Origin: Acetivibrio saccincola
GTDB taxonomy: Bacteria > Bacillota > Clostridia > Acetivibrionales > Acetivibrionaceae
Assembly: GCF_002844395.1 (NCBI RefSeq)
Contig: NZ_CP025197.1
Location: forward strand, 1,054,001-1,118,000
DNA: 64,000 nucleotides
Direction: 5' to 3'
Position numbers and translations under genes: made by a program. Of this stretch, positions 47,567-56,487 are shown piece after piece. The notes under the pieces were generated by a model. It was not told the DNA's origin, did no database searches, and saw nothing but the letters and a program-made list of their open reading frames with translations. Position 1 is the first letter of the stretch, and each line of letters begins with the position of its first letter.

Positions 47567-49843
47567 CTATAGACTAAAAAATGAAGTTTCTTCTTCCTTT
47601 TCATAATCAATGCCATAATCGCTGTTGTAATCAACGGAAAAGAGGGGAAGCTTGAACTTATTATCTATTATTTTTCTTTGAATATATTTTTTAAACTTAT
47701 TTATAGACACGGGAACTTCATAAAGTGGTATAAGTTTGTATTGCTTTTTAATAAAATGCTCTTCAACTTTTTCTTTATACTGATTTGCTGGAATAATAGG
47801 TATTTTAATAATATCGCTTTTTCTTGTCAGAAGTTTTTCATCTTCTTCTAAAATGTTTAAGTCAAAGAATTCATGTTTTTGTAGTATTTCGTCAAATATT
47901 TTAGCCCCTGAGTTGTAGTCTTCATTATAAAGGTCAAAATCTTTGTAAACCTCTTCAACTAAAGAGGCAATGTCATTTTCAGAGAGTTTACCGGTATTGT
48001 TTTTTAAAACGTCTTTTGTTTTTTCCATAATGTCCTGCTGCCTTTTATACACCCATTTTAAACTTATTTCTGAAGGATTAAATACATAAAACCTGCCGTA
48101 TTCAATTAAGCCATGGCGGTTGCAGCGTCCTGCCCTTTGTACAAGGCTGTCAATGGGGGCACATTCAGAAAACATTACATCAAAACTGATATCTAGCGAA
48201 ACCTCTATCACCTGGGTGGATATTATAAGCTGATAAGGGTGACCGTCTTTTTGTGTCAGTATTTTTTCTTTTTTGTTTCTGTCTTCCAATGTGAATTCTG
48301 AGTGAAGGCAAAGGGTTTCAATTCCTTTCCCTGAAAAAAATTTATACTCTTTTTTAGCCGTTTCAATATCATTAACTATTAGTGCAGTTTTTTTGCCGTT
48401 GGATATTTCCTCAAGGATATTTTCCCGTATCTCCGGTAAATCCTTGTCAATATAAATCCATTCATTGCTGACCCTGTCCATAAATTCTTCTGCAACTACG
48501 GCATTTTTAAGACCGAGTAAATTTAAGAAGTGTTTTTTTAAAAATTCGGGCATTGTGGCGCTCATTAAAAGGACTTTACCGCCAAAATCCAGTATTTTCT
48601 TTACGGTAGAGGTTATAAGACCTATGGTGTAGCTGTCATAGGCGTGTATTTCATCAAAAATTACCGAACTTCCTAAAAGGGCATATTCTTTTTGAGTCCA
48701 AAAACCTGTATTAAAGCCTGTTGTCAGTAGCTGGTCAACGGTTGAAACCATCACAGGGGGCAAAAATGCTTTTTGATGAAGCATTGCGAATTTATCGTAT
48801 GTTTCTTCTTCATCATTTTTACGCAGCTTGTCAAAAAAGTATGTTTCCGCACCTGAATGGGTCAGCCCGCAAATTTCGGAAGGGAAGTAGTTGGTGGAAA
48901 GTCTTTCATAGAGGCTGTTGGAAGTAACCATTGTGGGCATTAGAAATATTACTTTACCGGGTTTTAAATTTAAAGCCCACATAAGAGCCGCCTCTGTTTT
49001 TCCCGAACCAGTAGGGGCAATTACTATATTGCTTCCTTTGCTTTCTGCACACAATTTATGAAAACGTCTTTTTACATATTTTTTATTTTCTGATTTCAGT
49101 TTGTTTTTTAGGTTGTTTTCAATAACTGATGGAGTGGTGTTTAGGGTATAAGCTTTCTCATACTCATTTTTTGTTGAAGAAGAGATCCAGTCACAATTGT
49201 GTAAAAGCCCTTTTGAAAGGGAATACAGTACCCTTAAGTTTTTTCTGTCTTTTTCAAATTCCCGGGATGATTTTTCAATAATTGCTTTCAGCACCTTGTT
49301 TGCAATTTGTTTATTTTGAATTTTATACTCACTAAAAACTTCTGCACCAAAACTTTTAGCTGTTTCAACGGCTAAATCCATGGCTTCTTTTGGAATGTCA
49401 GGCCATTTGTCATCCCACAATATTTCCCTTTCAAAGCTTTTTAAGTCTTTAGTTAAAATTTTGTGGTGGCCTAATACGGACAATACGTCATAGGGGAAAA
49501 AAACATTTTTGTTTTCTTTTTTTAAAAATGCTTCTATTAAAAAAAGGCACGAAAGCACTTCGTGCCTGAAATGTTTTACACCTGTAAGCTTTTTCTCATC
49601 CGCTTTGCGATTCATATAATCTTGAAAGTAGTTGTTTAGTTTTCCAAAGTCGTGAAAAGCAATTGCATTTCTCATATTTTCTATAAACTCATCAATACTT
49701 ACATTGCATTTTGATAAAACTTTTTCAAAGGCACTATATTTATTTTTTATTTCAAAATTAAAAATATCTATACAGCCCTTAACGTGGTATTCATATAGGC
49801 CTTCTTCATTTTTAACAGGTTTTGCCAAATACAATCTTTTCAC
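47567..49843 (-). CDS. cas3: Type I effector nuclease-helicase Cas3
   Basis: 758 residues with an N-terminal HD nuclease and a C-terminal SF2 helicase in one chain. HD residues: FHDFGKLN (H64-D65), HFRHEVLS and LGHHK. Helicase motifs: APTGSGKTEAALMW (I), IFDEIHAYD (II, DEIH), MSATMPE (III), IISTQVIEVSLDISFD (V) and APIDSLVQRAGRCNRHG (VI). It is recruited by Cascade after R-loop formation and degrades the target DNA. All key residues appear intact. The C-terminal about 150 residues are the usual accessory domain. Confidence 0.96.
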   Translation of the reverse strand: MKRLYLAKPVKNEEGLYEYHVKGCIDIFNFEIKNKYSAFEKVLSKCNVSIDEFIENMRNAIAFHDFGKLNNYFQDYMNRKADEKKLTGVKHFRHEVLSCLFLIEAFLKKENKNVFFPYDVLSVLGHHKILTKDLKSFEREILWDDKWPDIPKEAMDLAVETAKSFGAEVFSEYKIQNKQIANKVLKAIIEKSSREFEKDRKNLRVLYSLSKGLLHNCDWISSSTKNEYEKAYTLNTTPSVIENNLKNKLKSENKKYVKRRFHKLCAESKGSNIVIAPTGSGKTEAALMWALNLKPGKVIFLMPTMVTSNSLYERLSTNYFPSEICGLTHSGAETYFFDKLRKNDEEETYDKFAMLHQKAFLPPVMVSTVDQLLTTGFNTGFWTQKEYALLGSSVIFDEIHAYDSYTIGLITSTVKKILDFGGKVLLMSATMPEFLKKHFLNLLGLKNAVVAEEFMDRVSNEWIYIDKDLPEIRENILEEISNGKKTALIVNDIETAKKEYKFFSGKGIETLCLHSEFTLEDRNKKEKILTQKDGHPYQLIISTQVIEVSLDISFDVMFSECAPIDSLVQRAGRCNRHGLIEYGRFYVFNPSEISLKWVYKRQQDIMEKTKDVLKNNTGKLSENDIASLVEEVYKDFDLYNEDYNSGAKIFDEILQKHEFFDLNILEEDEKLLTRKSDIIKIPIIPANQYKEKVEEHFIKKQYKLIPLYEVPVSINKFKKYIQRKIIDNKFKLPLFSVDYNSDYGIDYEKEEETSFFSL

Positions 49844-49865
49844 CCCTTGGTTTTTTGCCTTTTAA

Positions 49866-50588
49866 CTAGCTTATTTCCAACATGGGCACACATTGGTCGG
49901 CAAACAGGAAAGTTTCAGTTTCGGTTTGTAAAAGGTGATTTTCTCCGATGAAAGTTATATCCTTGTACTTTGTGGCTTTTCTAACTCCTTTTTTGTCTGT
50001 TTCAAAATCACAGGGAAGGTTTTTTACCACCAGAGGTTCTAATGTGATATTTACTTTGGATTTTTTAACGGTATCCCAGTCTATTTTAAGCTTTTTAGAT
50101 AAATCCCCGGGTGCCCATGTATTTTTAAGTACATTTCTTTGCTCAATTTTTATGTTCTCAAAAATATTTAAACAGCATACCTTTGCAAGCTCATCGCTGT
50201 TGCCTAATGTAAGGGCATATACTGGATTGCTGAAAGCATTGTATAGTTTTAAAATAACTTCATTTTCTTCACATGCATAAAATATATTTACTGCTACGTC
50301 ATAGAGAAAATTTCTAAGTATAATGGCATGGGTAAAATCTTTGGATTTTATTTTTATATAATTCCACAAATCCCTGCCTTTTCCGTTGCTTTTCCCTGTA
50401 CAGCCCACCTTTATTTTGTTTTCTTTGAAGAATGAAAGAGCATCTTCAAAGGAGAGTCCTAAAGCAGCACCGGCAATACCAACTATTGTAGAAGGAGGCG
50501 GGAGAGGTACCGTATCGTGGTAAAGCTGCGCTCCCGGGTCTCTAAAGGATGCTGTTTTAGCATAAAGTTTCACCATTAATCCGTTCAT
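49866..50588 (-). CDS. cas5: Cascade subunit Cas5 (I-B/Tneap type)
   Basis: 240 residues. It opens with MVKLYAKTASFRDPGAQLYH and the classic PPPSTIVGIAGAALG motif of Cas5, followed by an RRM-like fold. Cas5 binds the 5' handle of the crRNA and contacts Cas8. It lies between cas7 and cas3 with gaps of 17 and 22 nt. ATG codons at 50588 and 50576 are both possible starts; the first is better placed relative to the upstream AATGAGG-like ribosome binding site. Confidence 0.94.
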   Translation of the reverse strand: MNGLMVKLYAKTASFRDPGAQLYHDTVPLPPPSTIVGIAGAALGLSFEDALSFFKENKIKVGCTGKSNGKGRDLWNYIKIKSKDFTHAIILRNFLYDVAVNIFYACEENEVILKLYNAFSNPVYALTLGNSDELAKVCCLNIFENIKIEQRNVLKNTWAPGDLSKKLKIDWDTVKKSKVNITLEPLVVKNLPCDFETDKKGVRKATKYKDITFIGENHLLQTETETFLFADQCVPMLEIS

Positions 50589-50605
50589 GGTAATACCTCA
50601 TTTCT

Positions 50606-51487
50606 TTAGTCAGTATAGTATTCTTCAATCCAGGAATTTATTTTGTCAAAGCACTCTCCAAGAGGAAGAAGACCATTGTTATCCCTTGCAAAAAAGCCCT
50701 TTCTTTCGCCAACTGCATAGTCTAAAATGTATTTTGAAAAATCCTTAATGGTGTTATTTATAAGGTCTAAGTTGACGTTTCCGTTGTCTACTGAAACACA
50801 TTCTAAAAATATAGGGTTTTTAACCTTCAAAACTGCCGATGCAACAAATTTTGGTGAAATATCTGACAAGAACCTGCTCTGTCTTCCCACCGTCCACAAG
50901 TTTTGAATTGCGTCAATGAGGGCTTTTGCACGTTTTTTTCGCTCTGATAAGGAAAGATCCAGTTCATAGAGGTCTCCGGCACTCTTTACCCCGATTCTGT
51001 CAAGTTCAATGAGTATGGTTCCTGCATAAAACCCTGAGTGAATTTCAGTTTCAAATATATTTGGGTTGCCCCCTGATTTAACGGACATGTAGTTTGTTCC
51101 AAAATCCATTCCGCCTTTATATTCTTCCAGCGATATAAGTGGAGAAACCCTTACCGGGCTGGTTCTTTTAACGGTTTCTTTTGAATCTGCATTCATAAAC
51201 CCAAAGAGATCGTCATCGATGTATTTTGAAGGTTCACATAAGGTGGAGGCAGCTCCTTTTTTTTGCTTTGCTACAGTGGTTTCAGAAAGTTCCCACCCCA
51301 TGGAAGAAAGCTGTTCACGTAAAGCCCTTCTTATTGCCTGGGAAGAACAATACGGATACTCTTTTCCGTCATTTTTTTGAATCTTTTTAATACTTACAAT
51401 ATTATCTGCTTCCTTATCCGCACCGTTAAGAGATGAATAAGAAGCTTTTGTAAGGTATGTAATGGTGATTGCCTTTGCATCTTTCAT
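50606..51487 (-). CDS. cas7: Cascade backbone subunit Cas7 (Cst2/DevR type)
   Basis: 293 residues of the DevR/Cst2 family. It starts with ITITYLTKASYSSLNGADKE and has the family feature SSQAIRRALREQL, where the Arg-rich helix follows the first RRM strand, and LGECFDKINSWIEEY at the end. Several copies polymerise along the crRNA spacer. It begins 3 nt after the cas8 stop, so translation is probably coupled. Confidence 0.94.
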   Translation of the reverse strand: MKDAKAITITYLTKASYSSLNGADKEADNIVSIKKIQKNDGKEYPYCSSQAIRRALREQLSSMGWELSETTVAKQKKGAASTLCEPSKYIDDDLFGFMNADSKETVKRTSPVRVSPLISLEEYKGGMDFGTNYMSVKSGGNPNIFETEIHSGFYAGTILIELDRIGVKSAGDLYELDLSLSERKKRAKALIDAIQNLWTVGRQSRFLSDISPKFVASAVLKVKNPIFLECVSVDNGNVNLDLINNTIKDFSKYILDYAVGERKGFFARDNNGLLPLGECFDKINSWIEEYYTD

Positions 51488-51490
51488 TTC

Positions 51491-51814
51491 CTATTCCTCC
51501 TTATTCCTGTTTTTGGTATTGTATACATTTAATGCGCCTAAGATACAGTAAGACCTGAAATCTTCAAAATCAGCTTCTTCTAAAAGCCCGTCTAAGATGT
51601 GGTTTGATACTGAAATTCCATACTTGAATTGCAAATTGTTGAGCTGTCCTAAAAAATCAGTTCTGGTTCTTGATTTTCTAAGCTGGTACAGGTCACCTTT
51701 TATTTTTTTCAATGCCTGTTTTTCGCTTTCGTTTTCGGCTTTTGCTCTTTCAACAGCCTGGATAACAATTTGTTTTCCTAAGTTTACAGCTGTTTCAATT
51801 TGCTCCTTGTTCAT
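51491..51814 (-). CDS. cas11: Predicted Cas11 small subunit, internal start inside cas8
   Basis: An ATG at 51814, in frame with cas8 (codon 448), is preceded by AAGGGGTGATAAT, a strong and well-spaced ribosome binding site that has no reason to exist inside a coding region. It would make a 107-residue helical protein (MNKEQIETAVNLGKQIVIQA...). Independent translation of the Cas11 small subunit from within cas8 is known for type I-B, I-C and I-D systems, where Cas11 lines the Cascade belly. No separate small-subunit gene exists in this operon, which supports the call. Inference from sequence signal and precedent. Confidence 0.7.
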   Translation of the reverse strand: MNKEQIETAVNLGKQIVIQAVERAKAENESEKQALKKIKGDLYQLRKSRTRTDFLGQLNNLQFKYGISVSNHILDGLLEEADFEDFRSYCILGALNVYNTKNRNKEE

Positions 51815-53155
51815 ATTATCACCCCTTATTATTTTTTGATATTCAGTTGTAAAATTTAAAATATTATTCATTGAAACAGGCTCTTCTGCCAATACTTTTT
51901 TAAATGAAATCTGCTCCATAAGCCGCAAAATGCTGTGTTTTTTGAGGACATTTTTTAAAATTTTCTCACGGAATAAATTATTCTCTTCATAAAGGGAGTT
52001 AAATACTTTTTTAATGTCAACGTGGTTTTGTTTCATATGGTGTATTAGTCTGAAAAAGTATCCTAAATCGTCATACAATATGAGGTTTTTAGTTAGAAAA
52101 GTATCGCCGCTGTCCACTGTGTACAGTAGATATATTTGAACGGTTGATGCGCTTATGCTTTCTAAAAAGTCTTTTAAAAAGTCGTCTTCTAATGGTTCAT
52201 CTGTCTGTTCTTCTTTGGTGCTTTCCCTTGCCAGCAAATTATATTTTTCTACCATAAAAGACCACAGAAGTTCATGGGGTTTTTTGCAGTATCTTATTAA
52301 ACTGTCTGCATCTAAACCTATATTGGAATAATAGTACTTGTCGTCAACGGTTCTCATGCTTGACAGGGAGCCAAATTCTTTTTGCATTTCAATTAATTTT
52401 TCAGTGTCAGGGGATGTAACCTGTATGATGAAAGTTGAGTCTCCGGTTTGTTTATAGCTTGCAGATTCAACGGCAAACTTTGAAATAAAATCACATTCCC
52501 AGCATATTTTAGCCGGATTTTTACCCTGGGAGTTGAAAGATTTAGTGGCATTAGAACTTGCAAATAAAAGAAATGAAGGTTGTCCTACTTCTGACAAAAA
52601 TTTTGACTTGTTTCCGCAAACACTGCATGTTTCTTCTTTCCCGGACTTTTTAGTTTCAGGAAGTATTTTTAAAATTTGATGGCATACAGGTTGGCTGTAT
52701 AAAAGCTTATTATCAGATCCCCAAAGTTTTGTCTTGTTTTTTTCTAAAAATTCATCCACCCGGGATTTTAAAGGCTCTTTTAATTCTTTGTAGGGTATAC
52801 CGTCGCCCCGCCAGCTTCTTGCTCCTACAAACATACTGACAATAGGTGCAGGCTTTCTCTTTGGCATTAAAGAAATTGTGTCATTTTCTTTGTCGTACAC
52901 CACCAGCTCAGGATTTTCTTTTTGCTTGACGGTTGAGATGTTCCAGTGCCGCTCTGCCAATATTTCATAACAAGTTTCCAGAAAAGAACGGATGGTATCC
53001 TGGTCAGCTCCTTCAAAATCCAGTCCAAGACTTGTGGCCGTTACGTTTACATTGAACTTTCGAAGTCTTTCATCCCCGCTTTTGGAAATTGTATAAAGAC
53101 CGGCAATGCCGGCGTCAAACCACCAGTGACGCCTTAAATTAAAAGAGTATTTCAT
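51491..53155 (-). CDS. cas8b1: Cascade large subunit Cas8 (Cst1, CXXC-CXXC type)
   Basis: 554 residues of the Cas8a1/Cst1 (Cas8b1) family. It has the eponymous Cys pairs CSVC (in TCSVCGNKSKF) and CWEC (in ICWECDFISKF), which likely hold a zinc ion. The N-terminus YSFNLRRHWWFDAGIAGLY is also family-typical. Cas8 recognises the PAM and recruits Cas3. The C-terminal about 107 residues form a helical domain with its own ribosome binding site and ATG, and are probably also made separately as Cas11. It follows cas6 by 15 nt. Confidence 0.93.
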   Translation of the reverse strand: MKYSFNLRRHWWFDAGIAGLYTISKSGDERLRKFNVNVTATSLGLDFEGADQDTIRSFLETCYEILAERHWNISTVKQKENPELVVYDKENDTISLMPKRKPAPIVSMFVGARSWRGDGIPYKELKEPLKSRVDEFLEKNKTKLWGSDNKLLYSQPVCHQILKILPETKKSGKEETCSVCGNKSKFLSEVGQPSFLLFASSNATKSFNSQGKNPAKICWECDFISKFAVESASYKQTGDSTFIIQVTSPDTEKLIEMQKEFGSLSSMRTVDDKYYYSNIGLDADSLIRYCKKPHELLWSFMVEKYNLLARESTKEEQTDEPLEDDFLKDFLESISASTVQIYLLYTVDSGDTFLTKNLILYDDLGYFFRLIHHMKQNHVDIKKVFNSLYEENNLFREKILKNVLKKHSILRLMEQISFKKVLAEEPVSMNNILNFTTEYQKIIRGDNMNKEQIETAVNLGKQIVIQAVERAKAENESEKQALKKIKGDLYQLRKSRTRTDFLGQLNNLQFKYGISVSNHILDGLLEEADFEDFRSYCILGALNVYNTKNRNKEE

Positions 53156-53170
53156 TAATAGTCACCACCT

Positions 53171-53890
53171 TTATATTAACTCAAAACATCCAAAGCCTTG
53201 AGAATTTTTGCCTCCGATTCCGGTATCATAAGCAAGTTTTATCATGTTGGTGTTTCCTTTTAAGAAAAAACTACCCATCCAGCCTTCAATTATAAAACCG
53301 TCATAATTGGTAACTACTTTTTTAAATTTATTATTTGAACATTCAATTTCAAAATCCATGCCAGGTGGCTCTTCTTTAAAAAACGCAATGTATTTTTTTA
53401 TGATATTTTCTTTTATTATTCTTTTGAAATTGTAATCATCAGGGGAGTAGTAGACTGTTTTCCCGTTATTTAGTGTAGAGTATGCTGTTACGGGGGATAG
53501 CATTTTTATTTTTTGAATGCCTTTTGGCTCTTCCACAAGAATATTCATTTTGCTGACACAGCACTCAGTGCCGGCTATTTCAACTTTCTTCTTTAAAAGA
53601 GTGACGGAAAGATCTATAAAGAAATCTTCATAGCAAGAAGAGACGACTAATTGGACGGGAGGTTTATAAATTATTTTTTTTGATCTCTTATCTATTGTGT
53701 ATTGTCCTAATAACCTTGAATATGTAAACATTTTAAAATTACGTTTACCGTAACTAAAGCCCCTGTCATGCACAAATTCAGCCAGATCCCTGTCGGCAAT
53801 ATTTCTGTAAATAAATCCTTGCAATATTTTGTTGTAATTCAAAGGTAGGACAAGACTTGTGTCAAAGTCTAAGGTTATAATGCATCTCAC
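53171..53890 (-). CDS. cas6: crRNA-processing endoribonuclease Cas6
   Basis: About 239 residues with the double-RRM Cas6 layout. The N-terminal LPLNYNKILQGFIYRNI is typical, and the C-terminal glycine-rich loop is GIGGKNSQGFGCFEL. It cleaves repeat RNA to leave the ATTGAAAC handle seen in the array. I prefer GTG 53890 because GAGGG lies just before it; TTG 53902 is also open. It is the first gene of the I-B operon. It is also the only Cas6 in the window, so it presumably serves the divergent type III operon too. Confidence 0.92.
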   Translation of the reverse strand: MRCIITLDFDTSLVLPLNYNKILQGFIYRNIADRDLAEFVHDRGFSYGKRNFKMFTYSRLLGQYTIDKRSKKIIYKPPVQLVVSSCYEDFFIDLSVTLLKKKVEIAGTECCVSKMNILVEEPKGIQKIKMLSPVTAYSTLNNGKTVYYSPDDYNFKRIIKENIIKKYIAFFKEEPPGMDFEIECSNNKFKKVVTNYDGFIIEGWMGSFFLKGNTNMIKLAYDTGIGGKNSQGFGCFELI

Positions 53891-54126
53891 GATATCCCTC
53901 AATTCTAAGTTTATAATTATTATTTGGGTTTTTAGTGAAAACTAGTATAATAATATTCTGCATTATTTTATGATTTTTGTCAATGTTTTCTATGAAAATT
54001 TTAAAAAATTTATTTTTTTATTATATTTGACAGAAATGTTTGAAATAAATTAGATATAAAATAATATATTATTTGACATAAAACAAGCGCAAAACATAAA
54101 AGTTTACAATAAAAAAGATAAAAAGC

Positions 54127-54154
54127 TTGAATTTACAACTAAATATGGTATAAT
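54127..54154 (+). promoter_or_regulatory. Predicted promoter of the type III operon in the divergent gap
   Basis: TTGAAT (54127-54132) and TATAAT (54149-54154) with 16-nt spacing point toward the type III operon, about 200 nt upstream of its first start codon. The 449-nt gap 53903-54351 separates the two divergent cas operons and is otherwise very AT-rich. On the minus strand TTGACA occurs near 53979, but I see no well-spaced -10 for it. No ORF or CRISPR repeat is present in the gap. Confidence 0.5.
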
Positions 54155-54351
54155 TGTAATGAACTAATTGGAGACATGTCTTTTAATACTATACTTACTT
54201 ATAATATTACACTACTTAGAAGCACGCAGGCTTTTACAATGCACATTAGACAAATTTCTCATAATTTTACTAATGAATTTATTTCAGTTATCTTTAAAAG
54301 ATAAATTTAAAAATAAAAAACTAAATAAAAAATGACGAAAGGAGAAATTAA

Positions 54352-55800
54352 ATGGGATTTTTAAATATTTTAGAAGTATCAAGAAAGCAGTATTACATCT
54401 TTAAGTCTAACAAACTGAAGGAAAATATCGGAGCTTCTGAAATAATTGCTTTTGTCACTGAAGAGTTGCCGCAAGAAATTTGCAAAAAACATAATGGTTC
54501 AATTGTAAGTTCGGGTGGGGGAAATGTAATTTTTTATTTTGAAAATGAAGATGACAATAAAAATTTTACAAAAGAGTATTCTAAGTATCTTTTAAATGAG
54601 TTTCCAATGCTGGAGTTTTTTATCACATCTATAGAATTTGATCCCTGTAAGTCTCAAATAATAGGAAAAATCCGTGAACTGTATACAAAGCTTGAAAAAA
54701 AGAAAGCCAAAAGAGATCAGTACTCATATATTGTAGATTTTGGAATCACGGAAAAGTGCAGCAGTACCAAACTGCCGGCAATAAAAAAAGATAAAAACAG
54801 TAAAGAATTTTATTCAGGTGAGAGTTGGTCTAAAGTTAAAATGTATAAGGATAATGAAGATAAGTTTAAAAAATATGCAATTGATATAAAAGATTTAGGG
54901 ATAAGCAAAAATGAAAAAAGCTACATAGCCATAACTTATATAGATGGTAACAGAATGGGAAAAAGAATTAAAAAATTAAGGGATAAATATCAAGAAAAAT
55001 ATACTGAAAATAATGTTAAAGAGGTAAATGATGAATACATAAAAGCATTTAATGATTTTTCGGAAGAAGTAAAGACGGCTTTTGAAAAAGCTTATGATAA
55101 GATGGTTGAAGTGGTTAAATCTAAGAGTGAGTATCTTATTAAAAGTGGATTAAACATAAAAGAAGGGGTAGTTCCTATAAGGAAGATAATTTTAGCCGGT
55201 GATGATGTTTGTTACATAACTGATGCAAGGATTGCACTGGAATGTGCTTATATTTTTATAAATGAACTGGAAAAGCATTATGCCGGCGGAGAAAAAATAA
55301 CAGCAGGCGTTGGAATTGCAATGGTAAAGGAAAAATATCCTTTCTTTAAAACATATGAATTAGCAGAGGAGCTTTGTAAAAATGCAAAGTCGGGTATACC
55401 CGATGAAGCTAATGAATCCAGGATAGACTGGCATATAGTCCAGGGAGAATATAATAATAATTTAACTGAAATCAGAGAAGTAATTTATAAAACCCATGAT
55501 AATAAAAACCTTTCATTAAGACCTTTAGTCATTTCAGAAAATTCAAATTATATAAATCAATACATTTTATTTAAAAAAGATATTGAAAATATTCAGAACA
55601 AAGTTCCAAGAAGTAAAGTTAAGGGGATGTTAAAGGAAATGAAAAAAGGCGAGAAGCACCTTGATACATATATTGAAATAAACCAGCTCTACAAAGCATT
55701 AGGTGAACACAGGATAGGGGCTAAAACAGGTTTTGTAGACGGCAAATGCGTTTTATTTGATGCAATAGAAGTAATGGATTATTTTATATCACTTTCTTAA
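54352..55800 (+). CDS. cas10: Compact Cas10-like polymerase/cyclase subunit, no HD domain
   Basis: 482 residues, much shorter than typical Cas10 (about 700-1000), and it starts directly in the first palm domain (VSRKQYYIFKSNKLKENIGA). The first palm has the degenerate SSGGGNVIFYFE. The second palm carries YIDGNRMGK (D198) and ILAGDDVCYI (A282-G283-D284-D285), so the GGDD motif is AGDD with both aspartates kept. There is no N-terminal HD motif, so target-activated DNA cleavage is not expected. Cyclic oligoadenylate synthesis is plausible and fits the CARF genes downstream. ATG 54352 follows AAAGGAG. It is the first gene of an eight-gene plus-strand operon. The subtype looks closest to III-D. 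Confidence 0.85.
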   Translation: MGFLNILEVSRKQYYIFKSNKLKENIGASEIIAFVTEELPQEICKKHNGSIVSSGGGNVIFYFENEDDNKNFTKEYSKYLLNEFPMLEFFITSIEFDPCKSQIIGKIRELYTKLEKKKAKRDQYSYIVDFGITEKCSSTKLPAIKKDKNSKEFYSGESWSKVKMYKDNEDKFKKYAIDIKDLGISKNEKSYIAITYIDGNRMGKRIKKLRDKYQEKYTENNVKEVNDEYIKAFNDFSEEVKTAFEKAYDKMVEVVKSKSEYLIKSGLNIKEGVVPIRKIILAGDDVCYITDARIALECAYIFINELEKHYAGGEKITAGVGIAMVKEKYPFFKTYELAEELCKNAKSGIPDEANESRIDWHIVQGEYNNNLTEIREVIYKTHDNKNLSLRPLVISENSNYINQYILFKKDIENIQNKVPRSKVKGMLKEMKKGEKHLDTYIEINQLYKALGEHRIGAKTGFVDGKCVLFDAIEVMDYFISLS

Positions 55801-55812
55801 GGAGGAAGGACA

Positions 55813-56487
55813 ATGGAAGAATATAAAATAAAAGTAGAGTTATTGACGGATACCGTGTTTGGCAGCGGGTACTCTGTACCGGGTTTTATTGATGCAGATG
55901 TCTTGTATGATGAATATGGGTTTCCATACATTAACGGGAAAACTTTCAAAGGGAAGCTTGGAGAAATGGCAGGAGTATTTGTCAACATGGTAAAGGCAAG
56001 TGATAAGGGAAAAGAAATCGGAGAAATATTAGAAGAGAAAAAGGACAAGCTTTTTGGTGTAGGTGGAGAGTACAGACATGACAAGGTTAAATTTTCAGAT
56101 TGTGAAATTTCAAAAGAAGTGAGAGATTATTTTAAAAACAACATGGGAGAATCTAACATAAAACCCGGTGAAATTTTAGATGCATTGACACATATTGAAG
56201 AACAAACTTCTATTGACAGAAAAACCGGGGTAGCAAAGGATAAATCACTTAGAAATTACAGGGTAATAAACAGTGGGCTCATTCTCTATTCATATATTCA
56301 CTGTCCTGAAAATCTTGATGAGTATGAAAAGATACTTTTAGCATCTGCCTGTTCCCTTTTAAGGCACTTAGGCGCATATGAAACAAAAGGCAAGGGACTT
56401 GTGGAAGTTTCAATGTATAAGGATGATAAAAATGTTACTTTTGATTATATAAACTTACTTAGAGAGAAGGTGAACTTGAATGTATAA
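55813..56487 (+). CDS. RAMP protein, Csm3/Cas7-like, single domain
   Basis: 224 residues. The Cas7-like RAMP fold is marked by PYINGKTFKGKLGE (the IPGSSlKG-type loop) and a glycine-containing end AYETKGKGLVEV. The Asp residues in GFIDADVLYDEYG align with the position that holds the target-RNA-cleaving Asp in Csm3, so it may be a slicing backbone subunit. ATG 55813 follows GGAGGAAGG, 12 nt after cas10. Its end overlaps the next gene by 8 nt, so translation is coupled. Csm3-like assignment is by motif only. Confidence 0.8.
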   Translation: MEEYKIKVELLTDTVFGSGYSVPGFIDADVLYDEYGFPYINGKTFKGKLGEMAGVFVNMVKASDKGKEIGEILEEKKDKLFGVGGEYRHDKVKFSDCEISKEVRDYFKNNMGESNIKPGEILDALTHIEEQTSIDRKTGVAKDKSLRNYRVINSGLILYSYIHCPENLDEYEKILLASACSLLRHLGAYETKGKGLVEVSMYKDDKNVTFDYINLLREKVNLNV

